From NCBI GenBank assembly GCA_036704125.1, contig DATNQI010000040.1, positions 1 through 64,000 of the forward strand: a stretch of DNA of 64,000 bases, written 5' to 3'. The translations under genes were made by a program, and so were the position numbers. The notes below the pieces were generated by a model that was given only the letters and a program-made list of their open reading frames with translations, was not told the origin of the DNA and made no database searches. Position 1 is the stretch's first letter. The number at the start of each line of letters is the position of its first letter. Origin of the DNA: Pantanalinema sp. GTDB taxonomy: Bacteria > Cyanobacteriota > Sericytochromatia > S15B-MN24 > UBA4093. Of this stretch, positions 43,501 through 51,443 are shown piece after piece.

Positions 43501-45239
43501 AGGGCCTCGAAGCGCGCGTCCTCGTCGCAAACAACCAGGCGCTGAAGGCGGGCGGCGGGGAAGGGCTGGGCCATGACCGCGGCGAGCTCGGCGATCTCTC
43601 GCGAGAGCGGGGCGAGGCGATCGAGGCGGCGCAAGAGCAGGTCGTGAATGCTCGAGGGCAGGTCCGCGGCAGTGATCGAGAGGCCCTCGGTCCGCCAGCG
43701 GCCCTGGCTGCGGCGCAGGAGGCCCTCCTGGTGGAGGTGGCGCAGGGCTCCCTCGACGAAGAGCGGGTTGCCGAGCGTGGCGCCCTCGAGCCGCTCCAGG
43801 AAGGCGGGCTCCAGGTCGCGGTGGCCGAGGATCGCCTCGGTCATCTCGCGCACCTCGCTCGTGGCGAGCGGCGGCAGGGCCATGGCGCCGGGGATGTCCT
43901 CGCGGCCGGCCGTGACCAGGAGCAAGGGGTGGCCTTCGAGCTTGCTTGCGATCGCAGCCGACAGCTCCTGGCTGCTCGCATCCGCCAAGTGCCAGTCGTC
44001 CAGGATGAGCACGAGCCCGCCGGTTCCGGCCACGCAGGCGAAGAGCTCCACGATCGCCCCCTGGAGGCGGGCCTTCTCCTTCTGGGGGTCGAGCCCGGCC
44101 GTGGCCCCTTCCGGGGCCAGCTCGGACAGCAGGCTCGAGAGCGGCAGGCAGAAGGGCGCGCGCGCCTCGGGAGAAAGCGTGGCGACGGCCGCGCGCAGCA
44201 CCGGCACGAAGGCGGCGTAGGGGGCCCCCTCCTCCTGGCAGGCGGCATTCAGGACCGGCAGGCCCGCGAGCTGCGCCTGGAAGCGAAGCTCCTCGAGCAG
44301 GCGCGTCTTGCCGAGGCCCGGAGCCGCCGTGAAGGCGAGGGTGGTCAGCGCCCGGCGCGAGAGGGCCGAGAGCCCGTCGCTGAAGGCGGCGAGCGCCTCG
44401 TGACGCCCCACGAACGGGCTCGCCCCGAGCATGCCGGAGTCGTCCTCGTCCTGGGCCTCGCCGAGAGCGGCGAGCAGCTCGTGGCACGACTGGAAGCGCG
44501 AAAGCGGGTCCTTGGCCAGCAGGCGCATGACCACGGCCTCGAGCTCGGGCGACACCTCCGGGCAGAGGGGGGAGATCGGCTCGGGGGCCTCCTCCAGGTG
44601 GGCGCGCAGCACCGTCACCGGGTCGTCCCCTTCGAAGGGGACCCGGCCGGTGAGCAGGTGGTAGGCGAGGGCGCCGGCCGAGTAGAGGTCCGAGCGGGCA
44701 TCGAGCTTGGCGCCGCGCGCCACCTCGGGCGACATGTAGGCGAGGGTGCCCTTGATGCCGCCGCCCGGCTGGCCCGAGGGGCCCATCAGGCCGAAGTCCA
44801 TGAGCTTGAGGCGGCCGTCCGGGGTCAGGCGGATGTTCTCGGGCTTGATGTCGCAGTGGACCAGCCCCTGCTGGTGGATGTAGGCGAGGGCCCGGGCGAG
44901 CTGCACCAGGAGCCGGCGAACCTCGTCGCTCGAGAGGGGCAAGAGCGCATCGAGGCCGTCGCCGGGGACGACCTCCATGGTGAAGAAGGGGGTGCCGTCC
45001 TCGAGCGTCCCGAAGTCGTGGACCTCGACCAGGTTTGGGTGGCGCAGGCGCGCCATGGCCCGGAACTCTTGCCGGAAGCGGCGCGCGGCGTCCTCTGGAT
45101 CGGCGGCCTGCTGCAGTGAAAGGGTCTTGAGGGCGAGCCGCTTGCCGTTGGTCAGGTCCTCGGCGAGGTAGACGCACCCCATGCCGCCCCGGCCCAGCAG
45201 GGAGAGAACGCGGTACCGATGGGTAAGCTGCTCGATCAT
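40509..45239 (-). CDS. Multidomain Ser/Thr kinase - ATPase - TPR - GAF - GGDEF signalling protein
   Basis: A 1576-residue cytoplasmic protein. Residues 9-265 form a eukaryotic-type protein kinase: Gly loop GRGGMGCVY, Lys38, VHCDIKPEN, DFG and SPEV. The HRD arginine is Cys (HCD). About 275-530 is an AAA/AfsR-like ATPase (FVGRHEALAAF, APGLGKTRLLEEL, LVLILDDWHLAD). About 640-1130 is a TPR solenoid with a ten-Ala run. About 1240-1400 is a GAF domain. About 1402-1570 is a GGDEF domain with RFGGEEML in place of GG(D/E)EF and no RxxD inhibitory site at the usual spacing. Phosphorylation or GAF input controlling c-di-GMP synthesis is inferred. The end is separated from the 40499 gene by 9 bases (convergent). 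Confidence 0.93.
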   Translation of the reverse strand: MIEQLTHRYRVLSLLGRGGMGCVYLAEDLTNGKRLALKTLSLQQAADPEDAARRFRQEFRAMARLRHPNLVEVHDFGTLEDGTPFFTMEVVPGDGLDALLPLSSDEVRRLLVQLARALAYIHQQGLVHCDIKPENIRLTPDGRLKLMDFGLMGPSGQPGGGIKGTLAYMSPEVARGAKLDARSDLYSAGALAYHLLTGRVPFEGDDPVTVLRAHLEEAPEPISPLCPEVSPELEAVVMRLLAKDPLSRFQSCHELLAALGEAQDEDDSGMLGASPFVGRHEALAAFSDGLSALSRRALTTLAFTAAPGLGKTRLLEELRFQAQLAGLPVLNAACQEEGAPYAAFVPVLRAAVATLSPEARAPFCLPLSSLLSELAPEGATAGLDPQKEKARLQGAIVELFACVAGTGGLVLILDDWHLADASSQELSAAIASKLEGHPLLLVTAGREDIPGAMALPPLATSEVREMTEAILGHRDLEPAFLERLEGATLGNPLFVEGALRHLHQEGLLRRSQGRWRTEGLSITAADLPSSIHDLLLRRLDRLAPLSREIAELAAVMAQPFPAARLQRLVVCDEDARFEALAQLAAEGILREDEGIVRFVGTQFAELLDARLAASERLALHTRIAEVLSVELAGDDRLEALFELARHQLASASPSNGVRPALAAARKSLSLFGLDQARTMLEAGLPHASEAIDRLGFLQGLGDIARYSSELDVAGRHYQEALAIARALGGTGREASLLYSLGILHQVRSQYDEALACMTEALAALDRHPDPAEGARVRFAMGRLHNFKGDAASAVARTEEALAIARERDDQAMLSSCLGFLGLMYVQGDPERIATGLACLDESRSVKESLGDKAGLNDTFNLLGNAQMSVGRYDGALASFERTRVLCGELGIKDDGICALINLGMASYELGCFADSAAHSRAAAEAAAASGNPLYEGISLMVEAVAHAQLGACAPADACLRSARAVAERTRNSYLDVTVESYAVEVELLLGRLLSAQARLESATALSASTGIHEYDPKLLSLGAELAARLGEGAEAREKSDRLVAWAETNQAHGARARGLLARAWAENALCEQEAAAAAAAAAAASCGASHVEGVAHWLRGQALGRLGNVREAREALEQARRAGDSPRLKLAATFGLARLEGRSAEAYRLLAEARKALDALLSTCADEAAREELLSLDELWRVWRGDLSPSEDAGARSDDGRYLASLKEIEALRSQLAEARAAQAVQAQANLRLDAEREAHSRQLEMLNTLARTVSTTLVLAEVIDNIVDFTLKLTGADRCFILLTDDGEQLHVHHAKDRAGNVLTDSSEKVSGSITQRVLATLEAECVLDTKDHAQFQAQQSILDLNLRTVMCVPLMVKQEPLGVLYVDSQAVVNAFGPRDLDLLQAIASQASVAIQNAKLYERATVDGLTRLYVRSYFEQRLASEVRRAQRYGTPLSLAMMDIDHFKKFNDTYGHATGDDVLRLVAGVIKAQIREDVDIPGRFGGEEMLVLMPETDEAGAMVLAERLREAIAGTDLQGPGGEILHVYVSIGVASLGPHAKTPVELVEFADQALYASKRNGRNRVTRYEPDLGGGH

Positions 45240-45289
45240 CGCCCCTCGCCATCACGCAGGGCGCAAGATCGCCCTCGAAGCTCCGAGCA

Positions 45290-45318
45290 ATGCTAACAGA
45301 TTAGCTATGACGAGGCAA
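45290..45318 (-). promoter_or_regulatory. Promoter candidate of the kinase-GGDEF gene
   Basis: On the minus strand TTGCCT, 17 bases, TAGCAT, with TGT before the -10. It would give a leader of about 44 bases. Confidence 0.5.
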
Positions 45319-45356
45319 TCGAACGCCAGCCGCGGGTCAAGTGGCGCCTGCGGCCA

Positions 45357-45638
45357 TCAGCCCCTTATGACCTGGCCCTCCTCTCGGATCTCGGCGACCT
45401 TGAACCCCAGATCATTCTCGAGCACCTCCTTGAGGCGGCAGTGGGAGATGAACTCGGGGTTGTACTTGACGGTCACCACCCCCAGGCCGGTGGTGCCGGT
45501 GCCCTCCTCGAAAGGAGCGCTGCTCGCCCTGACGGCGATCGCGCCGTCCAGCGCGCGCAAGCCGTCGATGATCCGGCGCACGCAGGTCTTGCACGTGATG
45601 TCCTCGACGAAGAACGACACTTCCCGATGGTGCAGCAT
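45357..45638 (-). CDS. Heavy-metal-associated-domain-like small protein
   Basis: A 93-residue protein starting at ATG 45638 with GGGAGG 7 bases upstream. The layout VSFFVEDITCKTCVRRIIDGLRALDGA...GVVTVKYNPEF...LKEVLENDLGFKV is that of HMA (copper chaperone) domains: CxxC in the first loop, beta-alpha-beta-beta-alpha-beta. The usual Met of MxCxxC is Ile. An inserted Ser/Gly segment precedes strand 3. Metal is unknown; Cu(I) or Zn is the family norm. It lies 23 bases after the PfkB gene on the same strand. Confidence 0.78.
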   Translation of the reverse strand: MLHHREVSFFVEDITCKTCVRRIIDGLRALDGAIAVRASSAPFEEGTGTTGLGVVTVKYNPEFISHCRLKEVLENDLGFKVAEIREEGQVIRG

Positions 45639-45661
45639 GCCTATCCCTCCCTTGATCCCTT

Positions 45662-46615
45662 CTAGGTTCCGCCGATGGCGAGCGCTCCCACCCGGCGCAG
45701 CTTGACCCGCTCGACCAGGCGCGACACGTCCCTGAGGTGACACAGCTCGGTGCCCGGGGTCATGGCCGTTCCCGCCCCCGCGGCCACCCCCCAAAGCAGG
45801 GCCTCGCCGAGGCTCTCGCCCAAGGAGAGGCGGTAGACGATCCCCGCGACCATCGAGTCGCCCGCGCCGACCGAGGACTGGATCGAGACCTCGGGCGGGG
45901 TCGCGATCCACGCCTCGTGCGCGCTCATGGCGTAGGCCGCGCGGGGGCCGTCCGAGACGACGACCACCTCGACCCCCTGCCTGATCACCTGCTCGGCGGC
46001 AGCGAGGAAGGCCGACTCGCCCTCGATCGAGCGCCCGATGAGGCGCTCCAGCTCGTAGCGATTGGGCTTGACCAGGCTGGGCAGCGCCTCGATCCCCGCC
46101 GCCAGGGCCGGCCCGTCGGCGTCGAGCGCGGTCTTGAGCCCCTTGGAGCGGGCCTCCTCGATCAGGCCGCGGTAGATCTCCTTGGAGAGGCCCGGCGGGA
46201 CGCTGCCCGAAAAGACGATGAAGTCGGGCCGCTCCGCCCAGCCCGAGATCTTGCGCTGGATCCGCTCGCCCTCCTCCTGCCGGACGTAGGGGCCCGGGGC
46301 GTTGATCCGGTAGGACTCGCCGGTGCTCGGGTCCTGCAGGATGAGGTTCTCGCGGGTCTCGCCCTCGATCCAGTTGAAGGCCGAGCGGATGCCCTCGTCC
46401 TCGAGGGCCCGGTGGACGAGCTGGCCGTGGTGACCTCCCAAGAGGCCCAGCGCGAGGGTGCTGCCGCCGAGCTCGCGCACCACCCGCGAGACGTTGATCC
46501 CCTTGCCGCCGGGGTCGAAGCGGACCGAAAGCGCCCGGTTGGTGTCGTCCGAGACCAGGGCGTTCACCGTCAGGGTCCGGTCCATCGAGGGGTTGAGGGT
46601 CACCGTCGCGATCAT
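45662..46615 (-). CDS. PfkB-family sugar kinase, probably 1-phosphofructokinase
   Basis: A 317-residue ribokinase-fold enzyme. Markers are TLNPSMDRT at the N-terminus, FDPGGKGINVSRVVRELGG and the catalytic SSVGAGDSMVAGI (Asp base). The TLNPxxD start and GGKGINV pattern fit FruK/LacC-type kinases (fructose-1-phosphate or tagatose-6-phosphate). No PTS gene is nearby to decide between them. It follows the ROK kinase gene by 13 bases. Confidence 0.87.
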   Translation of the reverse strand: MIATVTLNPSMDRTLTVNALVSDDTNRALSVRFDPGGKGINVSRVVRELGGSTLALGLLGGHHGQLVHRALEDEGIRSAFNWIEGETRENLILQDPSTGESYRINAPGPYVRQEEGERIQRKISGWAERPDFIVFSGSVPPGLSKEIYRGLIEEARSKGLKTALDADGPALAAGIEALPSLVKPNRYELERLIGRSIEGESAFLAAAEQVIRQGVEVVVVSDGPRAAYAMSAHEAWIATPPEVSIQSSVGAGDSMVAGIVYRLSLGESLGEALLWGVAAGAGTAMTPGTELCHLRDVSRLVERVKLRRVGALAIGGT

Positions 46616-46628
46616 GCCCGCCCTCCTC

Positions 46629-47588
46629 TCATGGATGGCCGGCGAGCTTGACCAGCACCCCGGCCCCGATCACCCCTGCCTCGCGCCCGAAGCGCGCCTT
46701 GGCGAAGCGCAGGGCCTCGACCGCGTCCGACAGCGCCCGACGGTGCACGCTCGCCTCGGCGAGCTCGAGGAGCTGGGGCACGCCGCGGATCACTCCGCCC
46801 CCCAGCACGATCAGGTCGGGATTGAGGGTGTTGACGAGGTTCGAGAGGCCCGCCCCCAGGAGCTCCCCGGTCTCCTCGATGATGCGCAGCGCCAGCGCAT
46901 CGCCGCGCAGCCCGGCCTCGGAGATCACCTCCACCCGCAGCTTGGAGAGGTCTCCGCCCACGAGCTCGCTCATGATCGAGGGCTCACCCTTCTCGAGGGC
47001 CTCGCGGGCGCGGCGAGCCATGGCGGTGCCTGAGGCGTAGGACTCCCAGCAGCCGGGATTGCCGCTCGGGCAGGGGGGACCGTCCCAGTTGATGGTCGTG
47101 TGGCCCACCTCGCCCGCGAAGCCGTTCGCCCCCTCGTAGAGGTGGCCGTCGATGACGATCCCCGCGCCGATGCCCGTGCCCACGAAGACGCAGACCATGT
47201 GGCGCACCCCCTTGCCCGCCCCGAAGTGGAGCTCGCCCAGGGCCGCCATGTTGACGTCGTTGTCGACGTAGACCTCCTGGTGGAGGCGATCGCTGAGCAT
47301 CTGGCGCAGGGGGACGTCGCGCCACTGGAGGTTGGGCGAGTAGAGGATGTTGCCCGTCCCCGGCTCGACCAGCCCCGCGCTCGCGACCCCCACCCCGAGC
47401 ACCGCCTCCTTGCCGAGGCCCTCGGTCAGGCGCTCGACCGCCTCCGCCATCTGGTCGGCGACCCCCTCGGGGCCCGCCCCGGTGCGGGTGTAGACCGTGT
47501 CGCTCTTGAGCACGTCCAGGTTGGTGTCGAGCAGGGCCGAGGCGATCTTGGTGCCGCCCAGGTCCATCCCGATGATGTAGTAGCCCAC
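46629..47588 (-). CDS. glcK: ROK-family glucokinase
   Basis: A 319-residue sugar kinase. The phosphate loop is GMDLGGTKIASALL, the catalytic Asp is in VDNDVNMAALGE, and FVGTGIGAGIVIDG, EVGHTTIN follow. The zinc motif, normally CxCGxxGCxE, reads CPSGNPGCWE: the second Cys is Ser. It starts 4 bases after the DUF5335-like gene and precedes the PfkB kinase, so the four genes 47949-45357 look like one operon. Confidence 0.9.
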   Translation of the reverse strand: MGYYIIGMDLGGTKIASALLDTNLDVLKSDTVYTRTGAGPEGVADQMAEAVERLTEGLGKEAVLGVGVASAGLVEPGTGNILYSPNLQWRDVPLRQMLSDRLHQEVYVDNDVNMAALGELHFGAGKGVRHMVCVFVGTGIGAGIVIDGHLYEGANGFAGEVGHTTINWDGPPCPSGNPGCWESYASGTAMARRAREALEKGEPSIMSELVGGDLSKLRVEVISEAGLRGDALALRIIEETGELLGAGLSNLVNTLNPDLIVLGGGVIRGVPQLLELAEASVHRRALSDAVEALRFAKARFGREAGVIGAGVLVKLAGHP

Positions 47589-47592
47589 CTCC

Positions 47593-47949
47593 CTAGACCC
47601 AGGTGAGGATGGTCTTGATCCGGACGTGAGAGGTGGGATCCTCGCCCTCGATGTCGATGGCCAGCGGCCTGCCCTTGTCGTCCTCGCGGACCATCACGCG
47701 CTCGGCGCACTTGACCTCGTGCATGAAGGCGTCCGTCGAGCCGGCCTTCCCCACCTCGATGTCGACCGAGCACGACTCGGACCCCTTGATTTCCGGAGCC
47801 ATCCCGAGGAAGGGGGCCCGGTTCACGACCACCTGATCGCCGAGCTCCTCGCTGTTGACCTGGATGCTCACGGGCCGGTTGAGGCACGTGTTGGTCAGCG
47901 ACGCCATGTAGTCGTTCCACTTGCTCCGATCGATCTCGCGCGTCGTCAT
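47593..47949 (-). CDS. DUF5335-like small protein
   Basis: A 118-residue protein starting at ATG 47949 with AAGGAGG 5 bases upstream. The order IDRSKWNDYMASLTN, then a small beta-rich domain (PVSIQVNSEELGDQVV, FLGMAPEIKGSE) and a closing LAIDIEGEDPTSHVRIK resembles DUF5335, a small family of unknown function. First gene of the probable glcK operon. Confidence 0.68.
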   Translation of the reverse strand: MTTREIDRSKWNDYMASLTNTCLNRPVSIQVNSEELGDQVVVNRAPFLGMAPEIKGSESCSVDIEVGKAGSTDAFMHEVKCAERVMVREDDKGRPLAIDIEGEDPTSHVRIKTILTWV

Positions 47950-48058
47950 GCCACCCTCCTTGCGCAGCGGTTGGCCGTTCCGGCCCTCCCGCGTCCCCCG
48001 GACAGATTGTAACGATGCGTGAATTATCCGGAAGCGGCTCGCAAAGGTCAACGCGAAA

Positions 48059-48096
48059 GCAAGGCTCGACGGCGCCGGAGTGCCGTCGAGCCTTGC
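48059..48096 (-). terminator. Terminator of the glutamate dehydrogenase gene
   Basis: A 15-bp stem (GCAAGGCTCGACGGC and complement) with an 8-base loop, 21 bases past the stop. CTTTCG follows on the minus strand. Confidence 0.65.
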
Positions 48097-48116
48097 GCGT
48101 GAAGCAGGGGAATGTT

Positions 48117-49382
48117 CTAGGGGTAGAGGCCCCGCAGGGTGAGGGCGTTCGCGACGCGGCCCACCGCCTCCACGTAGGCGCCCATGCGGAAGGAGAGCCC
48201 CCGGGTCTCCACGTTGGCGACCACGTTCTTGAAGGCGCGGGCCATGACGTCCTGGAGCCGGGCGTTGACCTCGGCCTCGGTCCAGAAGAGCTGCTGGGAG
48301 CCCTGGACCCACTCGAAGTAGCTGACGATGATGCCGCCCGCGTTGGCGAGGATGTCGGGCAGCACCAGGACGCCGCGCTGCTCCAGCAGGACGTCGGCCT
48401 CGAAGGTGACCGGGGCGTTCGCGCCCTCGACCACGATAGGGGCCTGGACGCGGTGGGCGTTGCCGGGATGGATCTGGGCGCCGAGCGAGGCGGGGATCAG
48501 CACGTCGCAGGGCAGGTAAAGTACCTCTTCCTCGGTGATGGGGGTCGCCTCGGCGTACCCCTTGAGGAAGCGGTGGACCTTGGTGTAGCCGAGCAGGTCC
48601 GGCACGTCGAGGCCGTCCTCGCGGTAGAGGCCGCCGGTCAGGTCCGACACCGCGACGACCCGGGCGCCGCGCTCGTGCAGGAGCCTGGCGGTGACCGAGC
48701 CCAGCTTGCCGAAGCCCTGGATGGCGACCCGCAGGCCCTGCAGGCTGCGCCCCTGGTGCTTGAGCAGCTCCTCCAGGGCGAGGACCACCCCGCGGCCGGT
48801 GGCGCTGGCGCGGCCCACGGTGCCGCCGACGGCGGTCGGCTTGCCCGTCGCCACCCCCGGCGCCGCGTAGCCGTGGTTGTTGCTCCAGGTGTCCATGATC
48901 CAGGCCATCTCGCGGGGGCCGGTGTTGACGTCCGGGGTCGGGATGTCCTTGTGGGGGTCAAAGACCTGGGCCATGTCGGTGGTGTAGCGCCGGGTCACGC
49001 GCTCGAGCTCGCGCGTCGAGAGCTGGTGGGGGTCCAGGGTGACCCCGCCCTTGGCCCCGCCGTAGGGCAGGCCCACCAGCGAGCACTGCCACGTCATCAG
49101 CATGGCCAGCCCGGTGATCCGGTCGATGTCCACCGTGGGGTGGAAGCGGATGCCGCCGGTGTAGGGCCCCAGGATGTTGTTGTGCTGCACCCGGTAGCCG
49201 GGGAACATGCGGATCGCGCCGTCGTCCATCCGGACGGGGCTGTGGGTGTGGACCACCTTGTCGGGGGTGCCGAGGCGATCGCGCATGCCCCGGTCCAGGC
49301 CGAGCAGGTCGCCGCACTTCTCGAGCTGGAGGAGGGCCTTCTCGAGCTGGTTGATCGCAACGGGGTGGGTTTCGGTCGCCAT
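48117..49382 (-). CDS. gdhA: Glutamate dehydrogenase
   Basis: A 421-residue enzyme interconverting glutamate and 2-oxoglutarate plus ammonia. The start at ATG 49382 (MATETHPVAINQLE) has AAAGGGAG 5 bases upstream. The active-site lysine lies in LPYGGAKGGVTLDP; GGIRFHP and the dinucleotide fold GFGKLGSVTARLL are intact. Length and sequence style fit the hexameric NAD(P)-GDH class of about 420 residues. Confidence 0.95.
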   Translation of the reverse strand: MATETHPVAINQLEKALLQLEKCGDLLGLDRGMRDRLGTPDKVVHTHSPVRMDDGAIRMFPGYRVQHNNILGPYTGGIRFHPTVDIDRITGLAMLMTWQCSLVGLPYGGAKGGVTLDPHQLSTRELERVTRRYTTDMAQVFDPHKDIPTPDVNTGPREMAWIMDTWSNNHGYAAPGVATGKPTAVGGTVGRASATGRGVVLALEELLKHQGRSLQGLRVAIQGFGKLGSVTARLLHERGARVVAVSDLTGGLYREDGLDVPDLLGYTKVHRFLKGYAEATPITEEEVLYLPCDVLIPASLGAQIHPGNAHRVQAPIVVEGANAPVTFEADVLLEQRGVLVLPDILANAGGIIVSYFEWVQGSQQLFWTEAEVNARLQDVMARAFKNVVANVETRGLSFRMGAYVEAVGRVANALTLRGLYP

Positions 49383-49417
49383 TGACGCTCCCTTTCGCTC
49401 ACGCGGGTCACGGCTGG

Positions 49418-49426
49418 ATTGTACCA
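49418..49426 (-). promoter_or_regulatory. Extended -10 candidate for gdhA
   Basis: On the minus strand TGG then TACAAT, 36 bases before the start codon. Confidence 0.45.
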
Positions 49427-49475
49427 CTTCTCGCCCGGTTTACAGGCCTGCTCGCCGGTGGCATGATGGGGCCCC

Positions 49476-50909
49476 ATGTCGAACCCCACTTCGCCCTCCA
49501 TCCCGCTGCGGCCGGCTCCGCTCTTCGAGGCGGTCTCGCGTCACGCCGTCACCCTCGGCGTCGACGTCCACCTGGTGGGCGGCTACGTGCGCGACGCCCT
49601 GCTGGGGCGTCCTTCGCTCGACGCCGATCTCATCACCGCTGGCGATCCCGCGCCGCTCGGCCGCGCGATCGCCCAGGAGCTCAAGGGCCACTTCGTCGTG
49701 CTCGACCCCGACTTCGGCGTCGCGCGGGTGGTGCTGCCGGGCGGGGGGGTGCTCGATCTGGCGAGGATGCAGGGCGACACGATCGAGGACGACCTTTCCC
49801 GGCGTGATCTGACCGTCAACGCCATCGCCTTGCCGCTGGTCGTGGGGGGCGAGGCCCTGGTGGACGCTCCCTTGCTCGACCCGACGGGGGGCCTTTCGGA
49901 TCTTGCGGCGCGCACCGTCCGGGCCATCAGCCTCGAGAACCTGGTCGCCGACCCGGTGCGCCTCATCCGCGTGCTGCGCTTCGCGGCCACCCTCGACTTC
50001 GCGATCGCCTTCGAGACCCTCGAGTGGGTCGAAACCTACAAGCGCAAGCTCCTGGAAGCGGCGTACGAGCGCACGACCGCCGAGCTGCTCAAGATCCTCG
50101 CCCTGCCGGACGCCTACCGCTGGATCGAGCGCCTCTTCGGCCTCGGGGTGCTGGGGGTGCTGACCCCGGAGTTCACCATGCTGCGTCGGATCCCGGTCCT
50201 CGAGGGTCGCACCCTGGACGGCATGGCCCACGCCCTCGAACGCACGCGCCGCCTGGAAGGCCTGCTGAAGACGCTGCCCACCGCCTGGAGTGCCCACGCC
50301 CAAGCCATCCGAGACGACCTCGCAACACCGCTCGGCGGGGGCGCCACGCGCGGCGACCTTCTCAAGCTCGCCGCCCTCTTGCTCGACGTGGGCCGACCGT
50401 TCACCTTAGCCTACACCCCCGACGAAGCACTTTCGTTCGAGGGCCACGCCCAGGAGGGGGCCGAGCGCATCGGCGTCATCGCCGAGCGCTTCAAGCTCAG
50501 CGCGAAGGCGCGGGACTACCTCATGAAGCTCGTTCGCTACCAGGAGGTTCCGAGTGAGCTGGACACCCTGGACCCGGTCGCGCATTACCGGCTCTTCCGG
50601 GCGGCGGGCGAATCCAGCGCTGGCCTTCTACTCGTCGCTCTGGCCGACCGTGCGGCGACCCTCGGCTGGCGTGACACTGCGTTCGAGGAGCGGCTCGCAC
50701 ACGCGCTTGCGGGCTACTTTCGAGCGGACCGGGCGCTGGTCGAGCCCCGGCGCCTGTTGGACGGCCAGGGCCTGATGGCCGCGCTCGACCTGAAGCCGGG
50801 CAAGCACATCGGGGTGCTCCTGGAGCGGGTGCTCGAAGCGCAGCTGCGCGGAGAGATTGCGACCCGCGACGAGGCGATCGCCCTGGCGCGGTTCCTCCAT
50901 CAGGCCTGA
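49476..50909 (+). CDS. tRNA nucleotidyltransferase / poly(A) polymerase family protein
   Basis: A 477-residue class II nucleotidyltransferase. The catalytic head has LVGGYVRDALLGR, the metal motif LDADLI, and RRDLTVNAIA, then DPVRLIRVLRFAATLDF. It would add CCA to tRNA, or part of it, or act as a poly(A) polymerase; sequence alone does not decide. The C-terminal HD-like domain lacks the usual HD pair: LLLDVGRPF stands where LLHDIGKP is normal, though FEGHAQEGAERI is kept, so phosphohydrolase activity is probably lost. It is the last gene before the low-GC island. Confidence 0.88.
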   Translation: MSNPTSPSIPLRPAPLFEAVSRHAVTLGVDVHLVGGYVRDALLGRPSLDADLITAGDPAPLGRAIAQELKGHFVVLDPDFGVARVVLPGGGVLDLARMQGDTIEDDLSRRDLTVNAIALPLVVGGEALVDAPLLDPTGGLSDLAARTVRAISLENLVADPVRLIRVLRFAATLDFAIAFETLEWVETYKRKLLEAAYERTTAELLKILALPDAYRWIERLFGLGVLGVLTPEFTMLRRIPVLEGRTLDGMAHALERTRRLEGLLKTLPTAWSAHAQAIRDDLATPLGGGATRGDLLKLAALLLDVGRPFTLAYTPDEALSFEGHAQEGAERIGVIAERFKLSAKARDYLMKLVRYQEVPSELDTLDPVAHYRLFRAAGESSAGLLLVALADRAATLGWRDTAFEERLAHALAGYFRADRALVEPRRLLDGQGLMAALDLKPGKHIGVLLERVLEAQLRGEIATRDEAIALARFLHQA

Positions 50910-50939
50910 TCGAATAGGGGATAGGGTCGCCCTCGCACG

Positions 50940-51132
50940 CCAACGGCCGGTTCCAATGAACGGGCGCGGATCTTACGATGACCCAATCACAAGCTATCAA
51001 AGGATTTTATCTCACCCACGGGACACACAGCCTGCCCCGACTGTACACGTTAATGTTCTATTTAAGAATAGACTTGAAAAAAACGGTGATGTTGTCCCAC
51101 GAAATTCACCGGAAGCCCAATGGCCGACATAG
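50940..51132 (+). pseudogene. Short remnant in low-GC DNA, possible polymorphic-toxin C-terminus
   Basis: One frame reads NGRGSYDDPITSYQRILSHP ... VHVNVLFKNRLEKNGDVVPR ... and stops at 51132. A second overlapping frame (50978-51175) reads MTQSQAIKGFYLTH.... Neither has a convincing start or ribosome site. GC content falls sharply here. The adjacent immunity-like gene makes a displaced toxin tip the best guess. I do not recognise the fold. Confidence 0.3.
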
Positions 51133-51161
51133 CTTTCATATGTTTAATGGGGATGAAATAT

Positions 51162-51443
51162 ATGGATCCATTTGAATTTCACGACGCAGTTCTTATTTCA
51201 ATTGAAGCAAACTGGAAAAAGGCAGAGGTTGTTGTTTTGATGGAGGTTGAAAGTGAGCATGTATCTGTAAATGTTTCAAACTTCTCAAGCATTTTTGCTC
51301 CAAGGCGGCTTCCATGGGGCAATAGTTTTTACATTAATGAGACCGCGCTAAAAAGAGAAAATGGAGAGGTAAGATTTGAGATTGAAATGCAAACTGGAGA
51401 CGTGATTATCATCAGCGGAGATAGTATCGCAGTTAATGGTTGA
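51162..51443 (+). CDS. Immunity-like small protein in a low-GC island
   Basis: A 93-residue acidic protein (MDPFEFHDAVLISIEANWKK...). Start choice is uncertain: ATG 51162 (GGGGAT 6 bases upstream), 51153 or 51147. The layout, FHDA...I.W near the start, a PWGNSFYIN turn and EMQTGDVIIISGDS near the end, resembles small immunity proteins found beside polymorphic toxins. Its GC content is far below that of all neighbours, pointing to recent acquisition. No toxin gene of normal length is present. Confidence 0.55.
   Translation: MDPFEFHDAVLISIEANWKKAEVVVLMEVESEHVSVNVSNFSSIFAPRRLPWGNSFYINETALKRENGEVRFEIEMQTGDVIIISGDSIAVNG

Noticed and set aside
48015-49385. Plus-strand frame opposite glutamate dehydrogenase
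   Set aside because: Antisense of a complete, motif-bearing enzyme.
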